Shown here piece by piece: positions 26,260-34,599 of a stretch of DNA of 64,000 nt. Source of the DNA: an uncultured Aquimarina sp. (lineage in GTDB: Bacteria > Bacteroidota > Bacteroidia > Flavobacteriales > Flavobacteriaceae); assembly GCA_947496705.1 (NCBI GenBank), contig CANMDW010000002.1:310001-374000 (forward strand), written 5' to 3'. Position 1 is the first letter of the stretch. Each line of letters opens with the position of its first letter. Both the position numbers and the translations under genes were made by a program. The notes beneath the pieces are model-generated. The model was not told the origin of the DNA, did no database searches, and worked only from the letters and a program-made list of their open reading frames with translations.

Positions 26260-26380
26260 GAGAAAACATTTTAAGGCTCAAAAGTTTGTCTTCATGAAGA
26301 TGGGGATGTGTTTTTGCAGCCTGAAATAAAAAAAGTTCAAATGAGTTCATTAACTAAAAACCAAAAAACATTACCATCTT

Positions 26381-26722
26381 ATGAGTAAAAGAGACGAATT
26401 AATTGCTAAGTACGCTGCCGATATCAAGGATAAAATTGGTCAGACACCAGATATGGATCTATTAACCAAAGTTACTATTGGTTGCGGGCCTTCAATCTAT
26501 AATGCAGATGCTGCTACAGTATCTGGCAGTGATGAAGCTGAATTAGAGACAGTGAAAAAGAACTTCTTAATCAAAAAACTAGGGCTTTCTGATGGGCCAA
26601 AATTAGAGGAAGCTATAGCTTCTGTAATGGATAAGTATGGAAAATCAAATCGCAACAAATATAGAGCGGTTGTTTATTATCTTTTGACAAAGCATTTTGG
26701 AAAAGAATCGACATACAAGTAA
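26381..26722 (+). CDS. DUF2853 family protein
   Basis: 113 residues, small and soluble. It matches the DUF2853 pattern: MSKRDELIAKYAADIKDKIG, IGCGPSIYNADAATVSGSDEAELETVKKNFLIKKLGL, and YRAVVYYLLTKHFGK at the end. No function is known. Stands alone between two terminators. The SGSDEAELE stretch is conserved in the family. Confidence 0.85.
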   Translation: MSKRDELIAKYAADIKDKIGQTPDMDLLTKVTIGCGPSIYNADAATVSGSDEAELETVKKNFLIKKLGLSDGPKLEEAIASVMDKYGKSNRNKYRAVVYYLLTKHFGKESTYK

Positions 26723-26742
26723 TATACTTGATGTAATCAATA

Positions 26743-26772
26743 AAAAGGTGTTCTAAACAGGACACCTTTTTT
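26743..26772 (+). terminator. Terminator after DUF2853 gene
   Basis: AAAAGGTGTTC, loop TAAACA, GGACACCTTTTTT; stem plus T tract. Confidence 0.85.
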
Positions 26773-26784
26773 GGTTAAATTCGG

Positions 26785-26811
26785 TTTGGAAGCAGATTAA
26801 AATTATCTTTG
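26785..26811 (+). promoter_or_regulatory. Bacteroidota-type promoter before cvfB
   Basis: TTTG at 26785-26788 and TATCTTTG (TAnnTTTG -7 element) at 26804-26811, 15 bases before the start codon of cvfB. Spacing is a little short for the consensus. Confidence 0.45.
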
Positions 26812-26825
26812 CAAAAAAATAAAGT

Positions 26826-27659
26826 ATGCTTAAACTTGGGGAATATAACACGTTAGAGATTGTAAGAGAGAGGGATCAGGGGATTTATCTTTGTGATGAG
26901 CAAGGAGATGAAGTTTTGTTACCAAATAAGTATGTTCCAGAGCAATTTCAAATACGGGATAATTTAAAAGTATTTGTATACCTGGATAGTTCAGAACGCA
27001 TTGTGGCGACTACCTTAGAACCCTATGCCACCATAAAATCTTTTGCATATCTTAAATGTACAAATGTCTCAGAAATTGGGGCTTTCCTGGATTGGGGGTT
27101 AGAAAAAGATCTTTTTGTTCCTTTTAAAGAACAGGCATCCAAAATGCGGGCAGGTAGCTGGTATCTTGTGTATGTGTATCTGGACGAAGAGACCAATAGA
27201 CTTGTTGCTTCTAGCAAAACCAACGCGTTTCTTGATAATTCATTGGTGTTGCTATCACCTTTTGATGAAGTAGCATTAATTGCTTCACACCCTTCGCCGC
27301 AAGGATGGAATATGATCGTAAATCAAAAACATCTCGGATTGGTATATGCAGACGAGATTTTTCAAAAGATAACACCCGGTGACCAGCTTAAAGGCTACGT
27401 AAAAAAAGTACGCCCCGATGGAAAAATTGACCTTACACTACAGCGGCATGGGTATAGAGGCATAGAACCCAACGCTCAGCAGATTTTGAATGAGTTAAGT
27501 GCAAATGGTGGTTTTATCGATCTAAATGATAAATCAGATCCTGAAGATATCAAAGAAGTTTTTCAGCTTAGTAAAAAAAGTTTTAAAAAGGCAATCGGTT
27601 CTCTTTATAAAGCCAGAAAAATTGCTATTGAAAAAGATGGCATACGTTTGCTGGAGTAA
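26826..27659 (+). CDS. CvfB-like S1 RNA-binding protein
   Basis: 277 residues. Tandem S1-like OB modules: LKLGEYNTLEIVRERDQGIYLCDEQGDEVLLPNKY, then SFAYLKCTNVSEIGAFLDWGLEKDLFVPFKEQ, and a third with QLKGYVKKVRPDGKIDLTLQRHGY. A winged helix closes the protein (SKKSFKKAIGSLYKARKIAIEKDGIRL). This is the order seen in CvfB/YitL, an RNA-binding virulence regulator in Firmicutes. Cytosolic. Role in Bacteroidota undescribed. Confidence 0.88.
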   Translation: MLKLGEYNTLEIVRERDQGIYLCDEQGDEVLLPNKYVPEQFQIRDNLKVFVYLDSSERIVATTLEPYATIKSFAYLKCTNVSEIGAFLDWGLEKDLFVPFKEQASKMRAGSWYLVYVYLDEETNRLVASSKTNAFLDNSLVLLSPFDEVALIASHPSPQGWNMIVNQKHLGLVYADEIFQKITPGDQLKGYVKKVRPDGKIDLTLQRHGYRGIEPNAQQILNELSANGGFIDLNDKSDPEDIKEVFQLSKKSFKKAIGSLYKARKIAIEKDGIRLLE

Positions 27660-27753
27660 AAAACTTATCCTGGGTTAATCTTTCTGGTTCAGAAAATTTA
27701 GTCGGAGGAAAAATCCCCGAAATAATTATTTTATTACATTTACGTCCTCAAAC

Positions 27754-27836
27754 TAGTGCTAAGTTAAAGCTGAAATGACGTATAAGGCAATCGTGGATTT
27801 TGTGGCAGGCTTAGGTTTTGGCTCGACTTAACACTA
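27754..27836 (+). promoter_or_regulatory. Long-range inverted repeat in the leader of the ion channel gene
   Basis: TAGTGCTAAGTTAAAGC (27754-27770) is nearly complementary to GCTCGACTTAACACTA (27821-27836), giving a possible stem around a 50-base loop about 30 bases upstream of the channel start. Could be a leader RNA structure, or a decayed palindromic element. Confidence 0.35.
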
Positions 27837-27867
27837 AATAACTTCAACAACTTAACCTTATATACAG

Positions 27868-28830
27868 ATGGTGTCTTTATGTAAAAAAATTGCAGGATCC
27901 AAGTGGTTTCAAAATTTTATCATTGTTGTAATTATACTTGCCGGAGTTTTGGTAGGTATTCAAACCTATGGTGAGAAAGTAGATCAATGGACTCCTATTA
28001 TTGATACCCTGGATTGGATTGTCTTAATTATCTTTACTGCCGAGGTTTTTATAAAGATTACCGCAGAAGGGAACCAGCCACAAAACTATTTTAAAGACAC
28101 CTGGAATTTATTTGATTTCTTTATTGTGGTAGCATGCTACGCCGGTCCTTTTCTTGGGGATAATGCAGAGTTCCTTCCGGTTTTAAGACTAATTCGTATC
28201 CTTAGAGTGTTTAAATTGGTAACAGCACTCCCCGAATTACAACTCATTGTTGGTGCACTTTTAAGAAGTATACCCTCGATGGCATATATCAGTTTGTTAT
28301 TAGGTCTGCTATTTTATATATACGGAGCAATGGCAGTATTTTTGTTCGGACCCAATGATCCCATACACTTCGAAAACCTGCAGGTAGGTATATTATCACT
28401 ATTCAGAGTGATTACTCTAGAAGACTGGACAGATATCATGTATATTAATATGTATGGGTGCGATAATTATGGCTATGGAGATAATGAAGCTTTGTGTACA
28501 AATCCATCGGGCTCTCCCATATTAGCGTCTTTATTCTTTGTATCCTTTGTATTAATAGGTACTATGATTGTTCTTAATTTGTTTATTGGTGTCATTATGA
28601 ATGGTATGGATGAAATGAAAGCTGAAACTGAGATCAAAGCTAAAGTAGAACGAAAAAATAAAGAAGATGGGATGAATATAAAGAATGAAATGCATCTTCT
28701 GATTGATAAGGTAGATGCTCTGAAAGAAGAGCTAAGCTTGCTTACCCATCTCTATGAAGAAGAAAAAAATGGAAAACCGGTTTTACAAGATATACAAAGG
28801 CAAGTGAACGGGGATAACCTGGATATTTAG
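27868..28830 (+). CDS. Voltage-gated ion channel (bacterial Nav/Cav type)
   Basis: 320 residues with six membrane segments and one pore. S4 is LPVLRLIRILRVFKLV, with charges at R107, R110, R113 and K116. The pore helix and filter are FRVITLEDWTD (filter 183-189), followed by an extended loop with two cysteines (198 and 210) before S6. A C-terminal helix, about 245-300, rich in K/E heptads, is the usual tetramerising coiled coil. The TLEDWTD filter has one more acidic residue than the common TLESWS, suggesting altered Na/Ca selectivity or Ca block. Confidence 0.92.
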   Translation: MVSLCKKIAGSKWFQNFIIVVIILAGVLVGIQTYGEKVDQWTPIIDTLDWIVLIIFTAEVFIKITAEGNQPQNYFKDTWNLFDFFIVVACYAGPFLGDNAEFLPVLRLIRILRVFKLVTALPELQLIVGALLRSIPSMAYISLLLGLLFYIYGAMAVFLFGPNDPIHFENLQVGILSLFRVITLEDWTDIMYINMYGCDNYGYGDNEALCTNPSGSPILASLFFVSFVLIGTMIVLNLFIGVIMNGMDEMKAETEIKAKVERKNKEDGMNIKNEMHLLIDKVDALKEELSLLTHLYEEEKNGKPVLQDIQRQVNGDNLDI

Positions 28831-28879
28831 TTTAGGGCATCGCTAAGAACTGGTTTTTGCAGCCATTTAGTAATAAAAT

Positions 28880-29293
28880 TTAGTAAGCCAATCCGGTAAT
28901 AGGGCAGAAAGCACCACTATATAAGCTGGCATCTTTATAGGCTATATTTTTTATTCTTCCAGTAGTATTTAGATTGGTATTACCATTACCCGAAACAGTA
29001 AATCCCATTTTGCTGGTTTTTGGTTGTGGAATAGCAACATTATATTTAGATTGAACAAACTGATTTGGTGGTAAATACATAATTGAAGTATTTTTTCTCA
29101 AATATTGTTCCCGCAAATCTATAGTAAGGTTTACTTCAAGTAATTGATATTTTTCTGTTTTAAGTTCTTTTTTAGCTACAGATAGAGGTGCACTTAACTG
29201 CTCCCATTCTATAGCAATAGAGTGTATTGCGTTTTCCTGCCCATATGATAAAAAGGATATACTTGTAATAAGTGCTATTAAAAAGATCTTCAT
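28880..29293 (-). CDS. Secreted hypothetical protein
   Basis: 137 residues with signal MKIFLIALITSISFLSYGQ. The mature part contains QFVQSKYNVAIPQPKTSKMGFTVSGNGNTNLNTTGRIKN, a beta-like stretch, and ends in FCPITGLAY. Not recognised. Convergent with the channel gene and divergent from menB. Confidence 0.65.
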   Translation of the reverse strand: MKIFLIALITSISFLSYGQENAIHSIAIEWEQLSAPLSVAKKELKTEKYQLLEVNLTIDLREQYLRKNTSIMYLPPNQFVQSKYNVAIPQPKTSKMGFTVSGNGNTNLNTTGRIKNIAYKDASLYSGAFCPITGLAY

Positions 29294-29452
29294 GATGTAA
29301 ATATATTATCAATTCATGTAAAAACATCAAAAACTATGCTAAATTCTTTTTTAAATTCAGATTAAATCAAAAATTTGGGATATTTCCCCCTCACATGATA
29401 TGTTGTGATATGCTATATTGTAGTATTTTTGAAGAACATTAAAAAAAATGAA

Positions 29453-30295
29453 ATGAGCTCAATACACTGGAAAACTGTAAAACAATACGAAGATATAACC
29501 TATAAGAAATCCCAAGGAGTAGCGCGCATAGCATTTAATAGGCCTAATGTACGCAATGCGTTTAGACCAAAAACAACAAGTGAGCTTTATGATGCTTTTT
29601 ATGATGCGCAGGAAGATACATCTATAGGAGTTGTTTTACTTTCTGCAGAAGGACCTTCTACAAAAGATGGTGTGTATAGTTTTTGTAGTGGAGGAGACCA
29701 AAAAGCCCGGGGAGATCAGGGCTATGTAGGAGATGACGGCATGCACAGGCTGAATATTTTAGAAGTACAAAGGCTTATTCGATTTATGCCAAAAGTAGTG
29801 ATAGCAGTAGTGCCGGGATGGGCAGTAGGAGGAGGGCATAGCTTGCATGTGGTCTGTGATCTTACTTTAGCCAGTAAAGAACACGCAATTTTTAAACAAA
29901 CCGATGCCGATGTAACTAGTTTTGATGGAGGATATGGTTCTGCTTATCTGGCCAAAATGGTGGGACAAAAAAAAGCACGTGAAATTTTCTTTTTAGGAAG
30001 AAATTATTCAGCTCAGGAAGCTTATGAAATGGGAATGGTAAATGCCGTAATCCCTCATGATCAATTAGAAGATACTGCATATCAATGGGCGCAGGAGATT
30101 TTAGAGAAATCCCCAACATCTATCAAAATGCTGAAATTTGCAATGAACCTCACAGACGATGGTATGGTCGGGCAGCAGGTATTTGCAGGTGAAGCAACGA
30201 GACTGGCTTATATGACCGATGAAGCTAAAGAAGGACGTAATGCATTTTTGGAAAAACGAAAACCCGATTTCAAGAATATTAAATGGATTCCGTAA
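29453..30295 (+). CDS. menB: 1,4-dihydroxy-2-naphthoyl-CoA synthase
   Basis: 280 residues from MSSIHWKTVKQYE; the longer frame upstream is AT-rich leader. Crotonase fold with the MenB signatures YSFCSGGDQKARGDQGY (oxyanion hole and active-site loop), VPGWAVGGGHSLHVVCDLTLAS and DADVTSFDGGYGSAYLAK with the catalytic Asp/Tyr region. It cyclises O-succinylbenzoyl-CoA. The gene lies 3 kb from menD with unrelated genes between, so it is probably its own unit. Confidence 0.95.
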   Translation: MSSIHWKTVKQYEDITYKKSQGVARIAFNRPNVRNAFRPKTTSELYDAFYDAQEDTSIGVVLLSAEGPSTKDGVYSFCSGGDQKARGDQGYVGDDGMHRLNILEVQRLIRFMPKVVIAVVPGWAVGGGHSLHVVCDLTLASKEHAIFKQTDADVTSFDGGYGSAYLAKMVGQKKAREIFFLGRNYSAQEAYEMGMVNAVIPHDQLEDTAYQWAQEILEKSPTSIKMLKFAMNLTDDGMVGQQVFAGEATRLAYMTDEAKEGRNAFLEKRKPDFKNIKWIP

Positions 30296-30397
30296 ATTTA
30301 TGGATAACTCTATAAACTGGTTTTGTGCCGCTAGTAATAAAAAGTAGTTTTTAAAAGTGCCTTTTATATATCCTCATTATAATAGATTAGTGAAAGA

Positions 30398-31222
30398 ATG
30401 GATAAAAAAGAAGAAGAGCTATTATCAATGCACTATCAGATCGAAAAGACTGATATAAAACAGCAACGACTGGAGGATCGCCTTGTTTTAATATCTGAGG
30501 ACTTGAAGAAAAGTAAAAATATTAGGAATTTTTACTTCATTTTCATCATTTTTTTGATGGCAGTAATAGCTGCAGGAGGTTTTTATTTGATTCGAAATGA
30601 TATGAGTTTTCAGTCAGAAAATGATGTTTCCGAAAATTCAAAAGAGATGAAACAATTGTTACTTATCAATGATTCACTGCAACAAGAGGTGGTGAAATTG
30701 AAATCTGATATTTCTACATATAAAAACAATACATTAGATACTATAGACTCTATAAAAATGTATACCGAAAACCTGTTACTTGAATCCATTGAAAAGGAGC
30801 AGAGTGCCCCCCAATTTTCTAAAGACACTTCAAAACTTAAATTTAAAAAAATTCATTGCTATGTAAACAAGGTTTTTAAAAGTAACAATGCCATTTTTAT
30901 TGAAGCTGATTTTATAGAATATTATAAGGGGAAAAAAGCAGTAAAAAAAGCAAAAGAATATGGCGATGCAGAGTATGATATTGATAAAAATGGGGATACA
31001 TTGTATTTTTTGTATAATAATTATTATATTCATAATCAGAATTCTAGACCTAAAATTCTGGAACTTGACGACAGAGCGAGGGTGAAGATTGATAATATCA
31101 ATCAAATTTCTAACGGTTTTCCGTTAAAGGCTTTCCAAAAAATCATAACCAATAAGCCAATTTTGATTCTGGAAACCAATAACGGAATAGTATATAAAAT
31201 AACCCAGCAGAAACTCCCTTAG
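30398..31222 (+). CDS. Membrane-anchored coiled-coil protein, paralogue 1
   Basis: 274 residues. N-terminal cytosolic helix LLSMHYQIEKTDIKQQRLEDRLVLISEDLKKSKNIR, one membrane segment (about 46-66, FYFIFIIFLMAVIAAGGFYLI), then a coiled coil and a soluble C-terminal domain (about 145-274, LKFKKIHCYVNKVFKSNNAIFI) that I cannot assign. The N-terminal module is closely similar to that of the next gene, so the pair arose by duplication with replacement of the C-terminal domain. Topology suggests a periplasmic outer domain. Confidence 0.75.
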   Translation: MDKKEEELLSMHYQIEKTDIKQQRLEDRLVLISEDLKKSKNIRNFYFIFIIFLMAVIAAGGFYLIRNDMSFQSENDVSENSKEMKQLLLINDSLQQEVVKLKSDISTYKNNTLDTIDSIKMYTENLLLESIEKEQSAPQFSKDTSKLKFKKIHCYVNKVFKSNNAIFIEADFIEYYKGKKAVKKAKEYGDAEYDIDKNGDTLYFLYNNYYIHNQNSRPKILELDDRARVKIDNINQISNGFPLKAFQKIITNKPILILETNNGIVYKITQQKLP

Positions 31223-31281
31223 GCATTTATTAATTATATCTTTTGAAATAACTATAAAATAACCCCTTAACTACCCCAACA

Positions 31282-31908
31282 ATGAAAGTTATTAAAGATG
31301 AGGATCTTCTATCCCTTCACTATCAAATAGAAAAAGCAGAAATAAAACAGAAGAAACTTGAAGGCCTTTTGGATGAAGAATCCGACAAACTGAAAAGAAC
31401 CAAAAAATCTAACAGACTATACGGATCGTTTGCGTTGGTTCTGTTTCTATTGGCTATATTTCTCGTAGCAAATTCCTTCTATTTTAGTAAAGTAACTTCA
31501 AAAAACAAAGAAGATAACGCGATTTCCTTAATTGCAGACGAATTACAGTCTACAAAACAGGAGCTGGAAGCATTAAAAAAGGAAAAAGCCGAAGAAAAAG
31601 TAGATCTGGAAGAAATCAAAAACTTATATCTGTCCAGAAGTCTAATCAATAAAGATACCGTGTATTCTGTGCAGATCAAAGCATTAAGTGATGGTGCAGA
31701 GATAGCTTCTTCAGTTTCTGAGAAATTTACAAATACGCTGGTGTATAAGGATACCTCTCTATACAAATTGAGTTTGGGTATTTTTGAAACCCTATCTGAA
31801 GCACAGCAGTTTAGAAAAACCCTTATTGGATCAGGTGCTTTTGACAAGCGAATATTTGTGATATCTTATAAAGACGGAGAGCGTTTGAGAATTGAAGATT
31901 ATGAGTAA
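31282..31908 (+). CDS. Membrane-anchored SPOR-like protein, paralogue 2
   Basis: 208 residues. Starts with the same module as its upstream neighbour (LLSLHYQIEKAEIKQKKLEGLLDEESDKLKRTKK) and a membrane segment (about 48-68). A coiled coil follows (about 85-120), then a C-terminal domain VYSVQIKALSDGAEIASS...YKLSLGIFETLSEAQQFRKTL, whose layout matches the SPOR peptidoglycan-binding fold. Likely acts at the cell wall or division site. 59 bases after paralogue 1. Confidence 0.75.
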   Translation: MKVIKDEDLLSLHYQIEKAEIKQKKLEGLLDEESDKLKRTKKSNRLYGSFALVLFLLAIFLVANSFYFSKVTSKNKEDNAISLIADELQSTKQELEALKKEKAEEKVDLEEIKNLYLSRSLINKDTVYSVQIKALSDGAEIASSVSEKFTNTLVYKDTSLYKLSLGIFETLSEAQQFRKTLIGSGAFDKRIFVISYKDGERLRIEDYE

Positions 31909-31910
31909 AC

Positions 31911-34325
31911 CTACCGTAGTTTTGGATAGTTTACAGGATCGGCTTCATTCATAATCTCATACGTTTTTTCATAAATATCTTCTATAGAAGGTTTGCTAAA
32001 ATAATCGCCATCTGTACCAAAAGCCGGCCTGTGAGGCTTTGCGCTTAATGTCTGAGGTTTACTGTCAAGGTGTTGGTATACATTTTGTTCATCAATAAGC
32101 TTGTGTAAAATATATCCTGTCGCGCCTCCGGGAACATCTTCGTCAATAATTAATATTCGGTTGGTCTTGGCAACACTCTTAACAATGTCTTGATTTAAAT
32201 CAAACGGAATCAGAGACTGTACATCAATTACTTCGGCATCTATCCCTGCAGATAGTAACTCTTTTGCTGCTTGTTCTACCAATTTTAATGTAGAACCATA
32301 AGATACCAGGGTAATATCTGCTCCTTGTTTTATGGTTTCTACAACACCAACCGGCGTTCTGATTTCAGAAAGGTTAGCAGGCATTTTTTCTTTCAGACGA
32401 TAGCCGTTTAGACATTCTATAACCAGTGCGGGTTCATCACTGTCTAATAAGGTATTGTAAAAACCGGCAGCTTTGGTCATGTTTCTGGGCACAAGAATGT
32501 GAATGCCTCTTAGCAAATGAATTAATCCACCCATTTGAGACCCAGAATGCCATATTCCTTCTAATCTGTGTCCTCTGGTTCTTATAATTAACGGAGCTTT
32601 TTGCTTTGCAAACGTTCTGTATCTAAGGGTTGCCAAATCATCGCTTAATCCTTGCACGCAGTATAATATATAATCCAGATATTGAATTTCGGCAATAGGT
32701 CTAAGTCCTCTCATAGCCATACCGATTCCTTGCCCTATTATGGTTGCTTCTCGAATACCGGTGTCAGAAATTCTAATGTTCCCATATTTTTCCTGTAACC
32801 CTTCGAGCCCCTGGTTTACATCACCAATTTTACCACTATCCTCACCAAAGATCAATGCTTCAGGGATTCTGCCGAATAATTTCTCAAAGTTGTCTCTAAT
32901 AATTACTCTGCCATCAACGAGTTGGTCGTCTTCATTGTATTGTGGTTTTACTTCTTTGATGTTGATGAGCTTAGAATCAAACTCGCTGTACAGATGATCA
33001 CTATATTTGGGTTGATTAGTTTTTAAGTAGTTGTTTACCCATTTCTGTAATTCTAATTTCTCATCAAAACTTTCTTTAGTTATATGGCGTAATGTTTTTC
33101 TTGCGGCTTCAAGAATATCTTTGCGGATGGGTTCTTCTTTTGATGAGAGTGTTGTAATTAATGGTGTAATAAAATTCTTGTTAGCACTTTTATTTTCAAC
33201 TGCCTTAAGCAGGCCTATAGCTTCTTTTTGCTCAGATTTGATCTCAGACAGGTAGGCATTCCAGGCTTCAGTTTTTCCTTTCCGCACTTCTTTTTTCGCT
33301 GTTTTTTCGAGCTCAAGAAGTTCTTCTGCGGTTGCAATATTATGATCAATGATCCATTCTTTAAATTTTTTGTTGCAGTCATACTCCCGTTCCCAATTCA
33401 ACCGTTCTTCACTTTTATATCTTTCATGAGACCCAGAAGTAGAATGGCCCTGAGGTTGTGTTAGCTCTTTTACATGAATAATAACAGGAATGTGTTTTTC
33501 GCGAGCTAATTCTTCGGCACTTTCATAAGCATCCATCAATGCCGGATAGTCCCAACCATTCACTTTAAGGATTTCATAGCCTTCATGGTTTTCATCACGT
33601 CTGAACCCTTCGAGGATCATAGAAATGTCTTCCTTTGTTGTCTGATGCCTTGCATGCACAGAAATACCATATTCGTCATCCCAAATACTTATCACCATAG
33701 GAACCTGTAATACACCACCGGCATTTACAGTTTCCCAGAATAGCCCTTCGCTGGTACTGGCGTTACCAATGGTACCCCAGGCAACTTCGTTTCCGTTTAT
33801 TGAGAAATTGGTGTGATTCTCAACGCTTTTTTCATTGCGATATACTTTTGAAGCTTGTGCAAGCCCTAATAATCTGGGCATTTGCCCGGCAGTAGGAGAA
33901 ATATCTGCGCTCGAGTTTTTTTGCTGTGTTAGATTTTTCCATGTACCATCTTCATGAAGGCTATGAGTTGCAAAGTGGCCACCCATCTGTCTTCCTGCTG
34001 CAAAAGGTTCTTTGGTGATATCGGTATGAGCATACAAGCCTGCAAAAAATTCTTCGATAGTATACTTATCTATCGCCATCATAAACGTTTGGTCACGGTA
34101 GTAGCCAGATCTAAAGTCTCCATTTTTAAAGACTCTTGCCATAGCAAGCTGTGGTAATTCTTTACCCCCTCCAAAAATTCCAAACTTTGATTTTCCTGTC
34201 AGTACTTCACGGCGCCCTAATAAACTACATTCTCTGCTTATCAAAGCAATTCTATAATCTCTTAGTATTTGTTTTCTATATTCTTCGAAAGAAATATTAG
34301 ATGAAGTTACTGTTTCAGGTTGCAT
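31911..34325 (-). CDS. Fused 2-oxoacid dehydrogenase E1 (alpha + beta)
   Basis: 804 residues. The alpha part (about 1-370) has the ThDP site GNEVAWGTIGNASTSEGLFWETVNAGGVLQVP. After a linker, the beta part (about 475-804) carries DGRVIIRDNFEKLFGRIPEALIFGEDSGKIGDVNQGLEGLQEKYG and ends in the transketolase C-domain (TPVGVVETIKQGADITLVSYGS). Single-chain E1 of this kind in Bacteroidota decarboxylates branched-chain 2-oxoacids or pyruvate and works with E2/E3, which are not in the window. Convergent with the SPOR-like gene, whose stop is 3 bases away. Confidence 0.93.
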   Translation of the reverse strand: MQPETVTSSNISFEEYRKQILRDYRIALISRECSLLGRREVLTGKSKFGIFGGGKELPQLAMARVFKNGDFRSGYYRDQTFMMAIDKYTIEEFFAGLYAHTDITKEPFAAGRQMGGHFATHSLHEDGTWKNLTQQKNSSADISPTAGQMPRLLGLAQASKVYRNEKSVENHTNFSINGNEVAWGTIGNASTSEGLFWETVNAGGVLQVPMVISIWDDEYGISVHARHQTTKEDISMILEGFRRDENHEGYEILKVNGWDYPALMDAYESAEELAREKHIPVIIHVKELTQPQGHSTSGSHERYKSEERLNWEREYDCNKKFKEWIIDHNIATAEELLELEKTAKKEVRKGKTEAWNAYLSEIKSEQKEAIGLLKAVENKSANKNFITPLITTLSSKEEPIRKDILEAARKTLRHITKESFDEKLELQKWVNNYLKTNQPKYSDHLYSEFDSKLINIKEVKPQYNEDDQLVDGRVIIRDNFEKLFGRIPEALIFGEDSGKIGDVNQGLEGLQEKYGNIRISDTGIREATIIGQGIGMAMRGLRPIAEIQYLDYILYCVQGLSDDLATLRYRTFAKQKAPLIIRTRGHRLEGIWHSGSQMGGLIHLLRGIHILVPRNMTKAAGFYNTLLDSDEPALVIECLNGYRLKEKMPANLSEIRTPVGVVETIKQGADITLVSYGSTLKLVEQAAKELLSAGIDAEVIDVQSLIPFDLNQDIVKSVAKTNRILIIDEDVPGGATGYILHKLIDEQNVYQHLDSKPQTLSAKPHRPAFGTDGDYFSKPSIEDIYEKTYEIMNEADPVNYPKLR

Positions 34326-34599
34326 GTGAACGACGTTTTATGGTCTGCAAATTTAGTTAAAATAACGGCCAATTGCAAGGAAGGAATTCTTAAATTTTTT
34401 GAAGATTTTTTATTTAAAACGTAATTTTGTTGATGAATTGTTTGTTTTGACGAGTATTTTAAGGATTGATTAACAAATATTCAAAATTTTCACATTTGTC
34501 ATCCTTTTTTTTTGATTTTATTTAAACAAACTTAAATTTCCGTATCGTAGTATTGATATTTTATCAAGGAAATCTCGAACCAGAGGTTTTTAAGGAGAA

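Noticed and set aside
26332..26347. Copy of the array repeat upstream of the DUF2853 gene (AAAAAGTTCAAATGAG)
   Set aside because: Only the 5' half matches; likely chance in AT-rich DNA.
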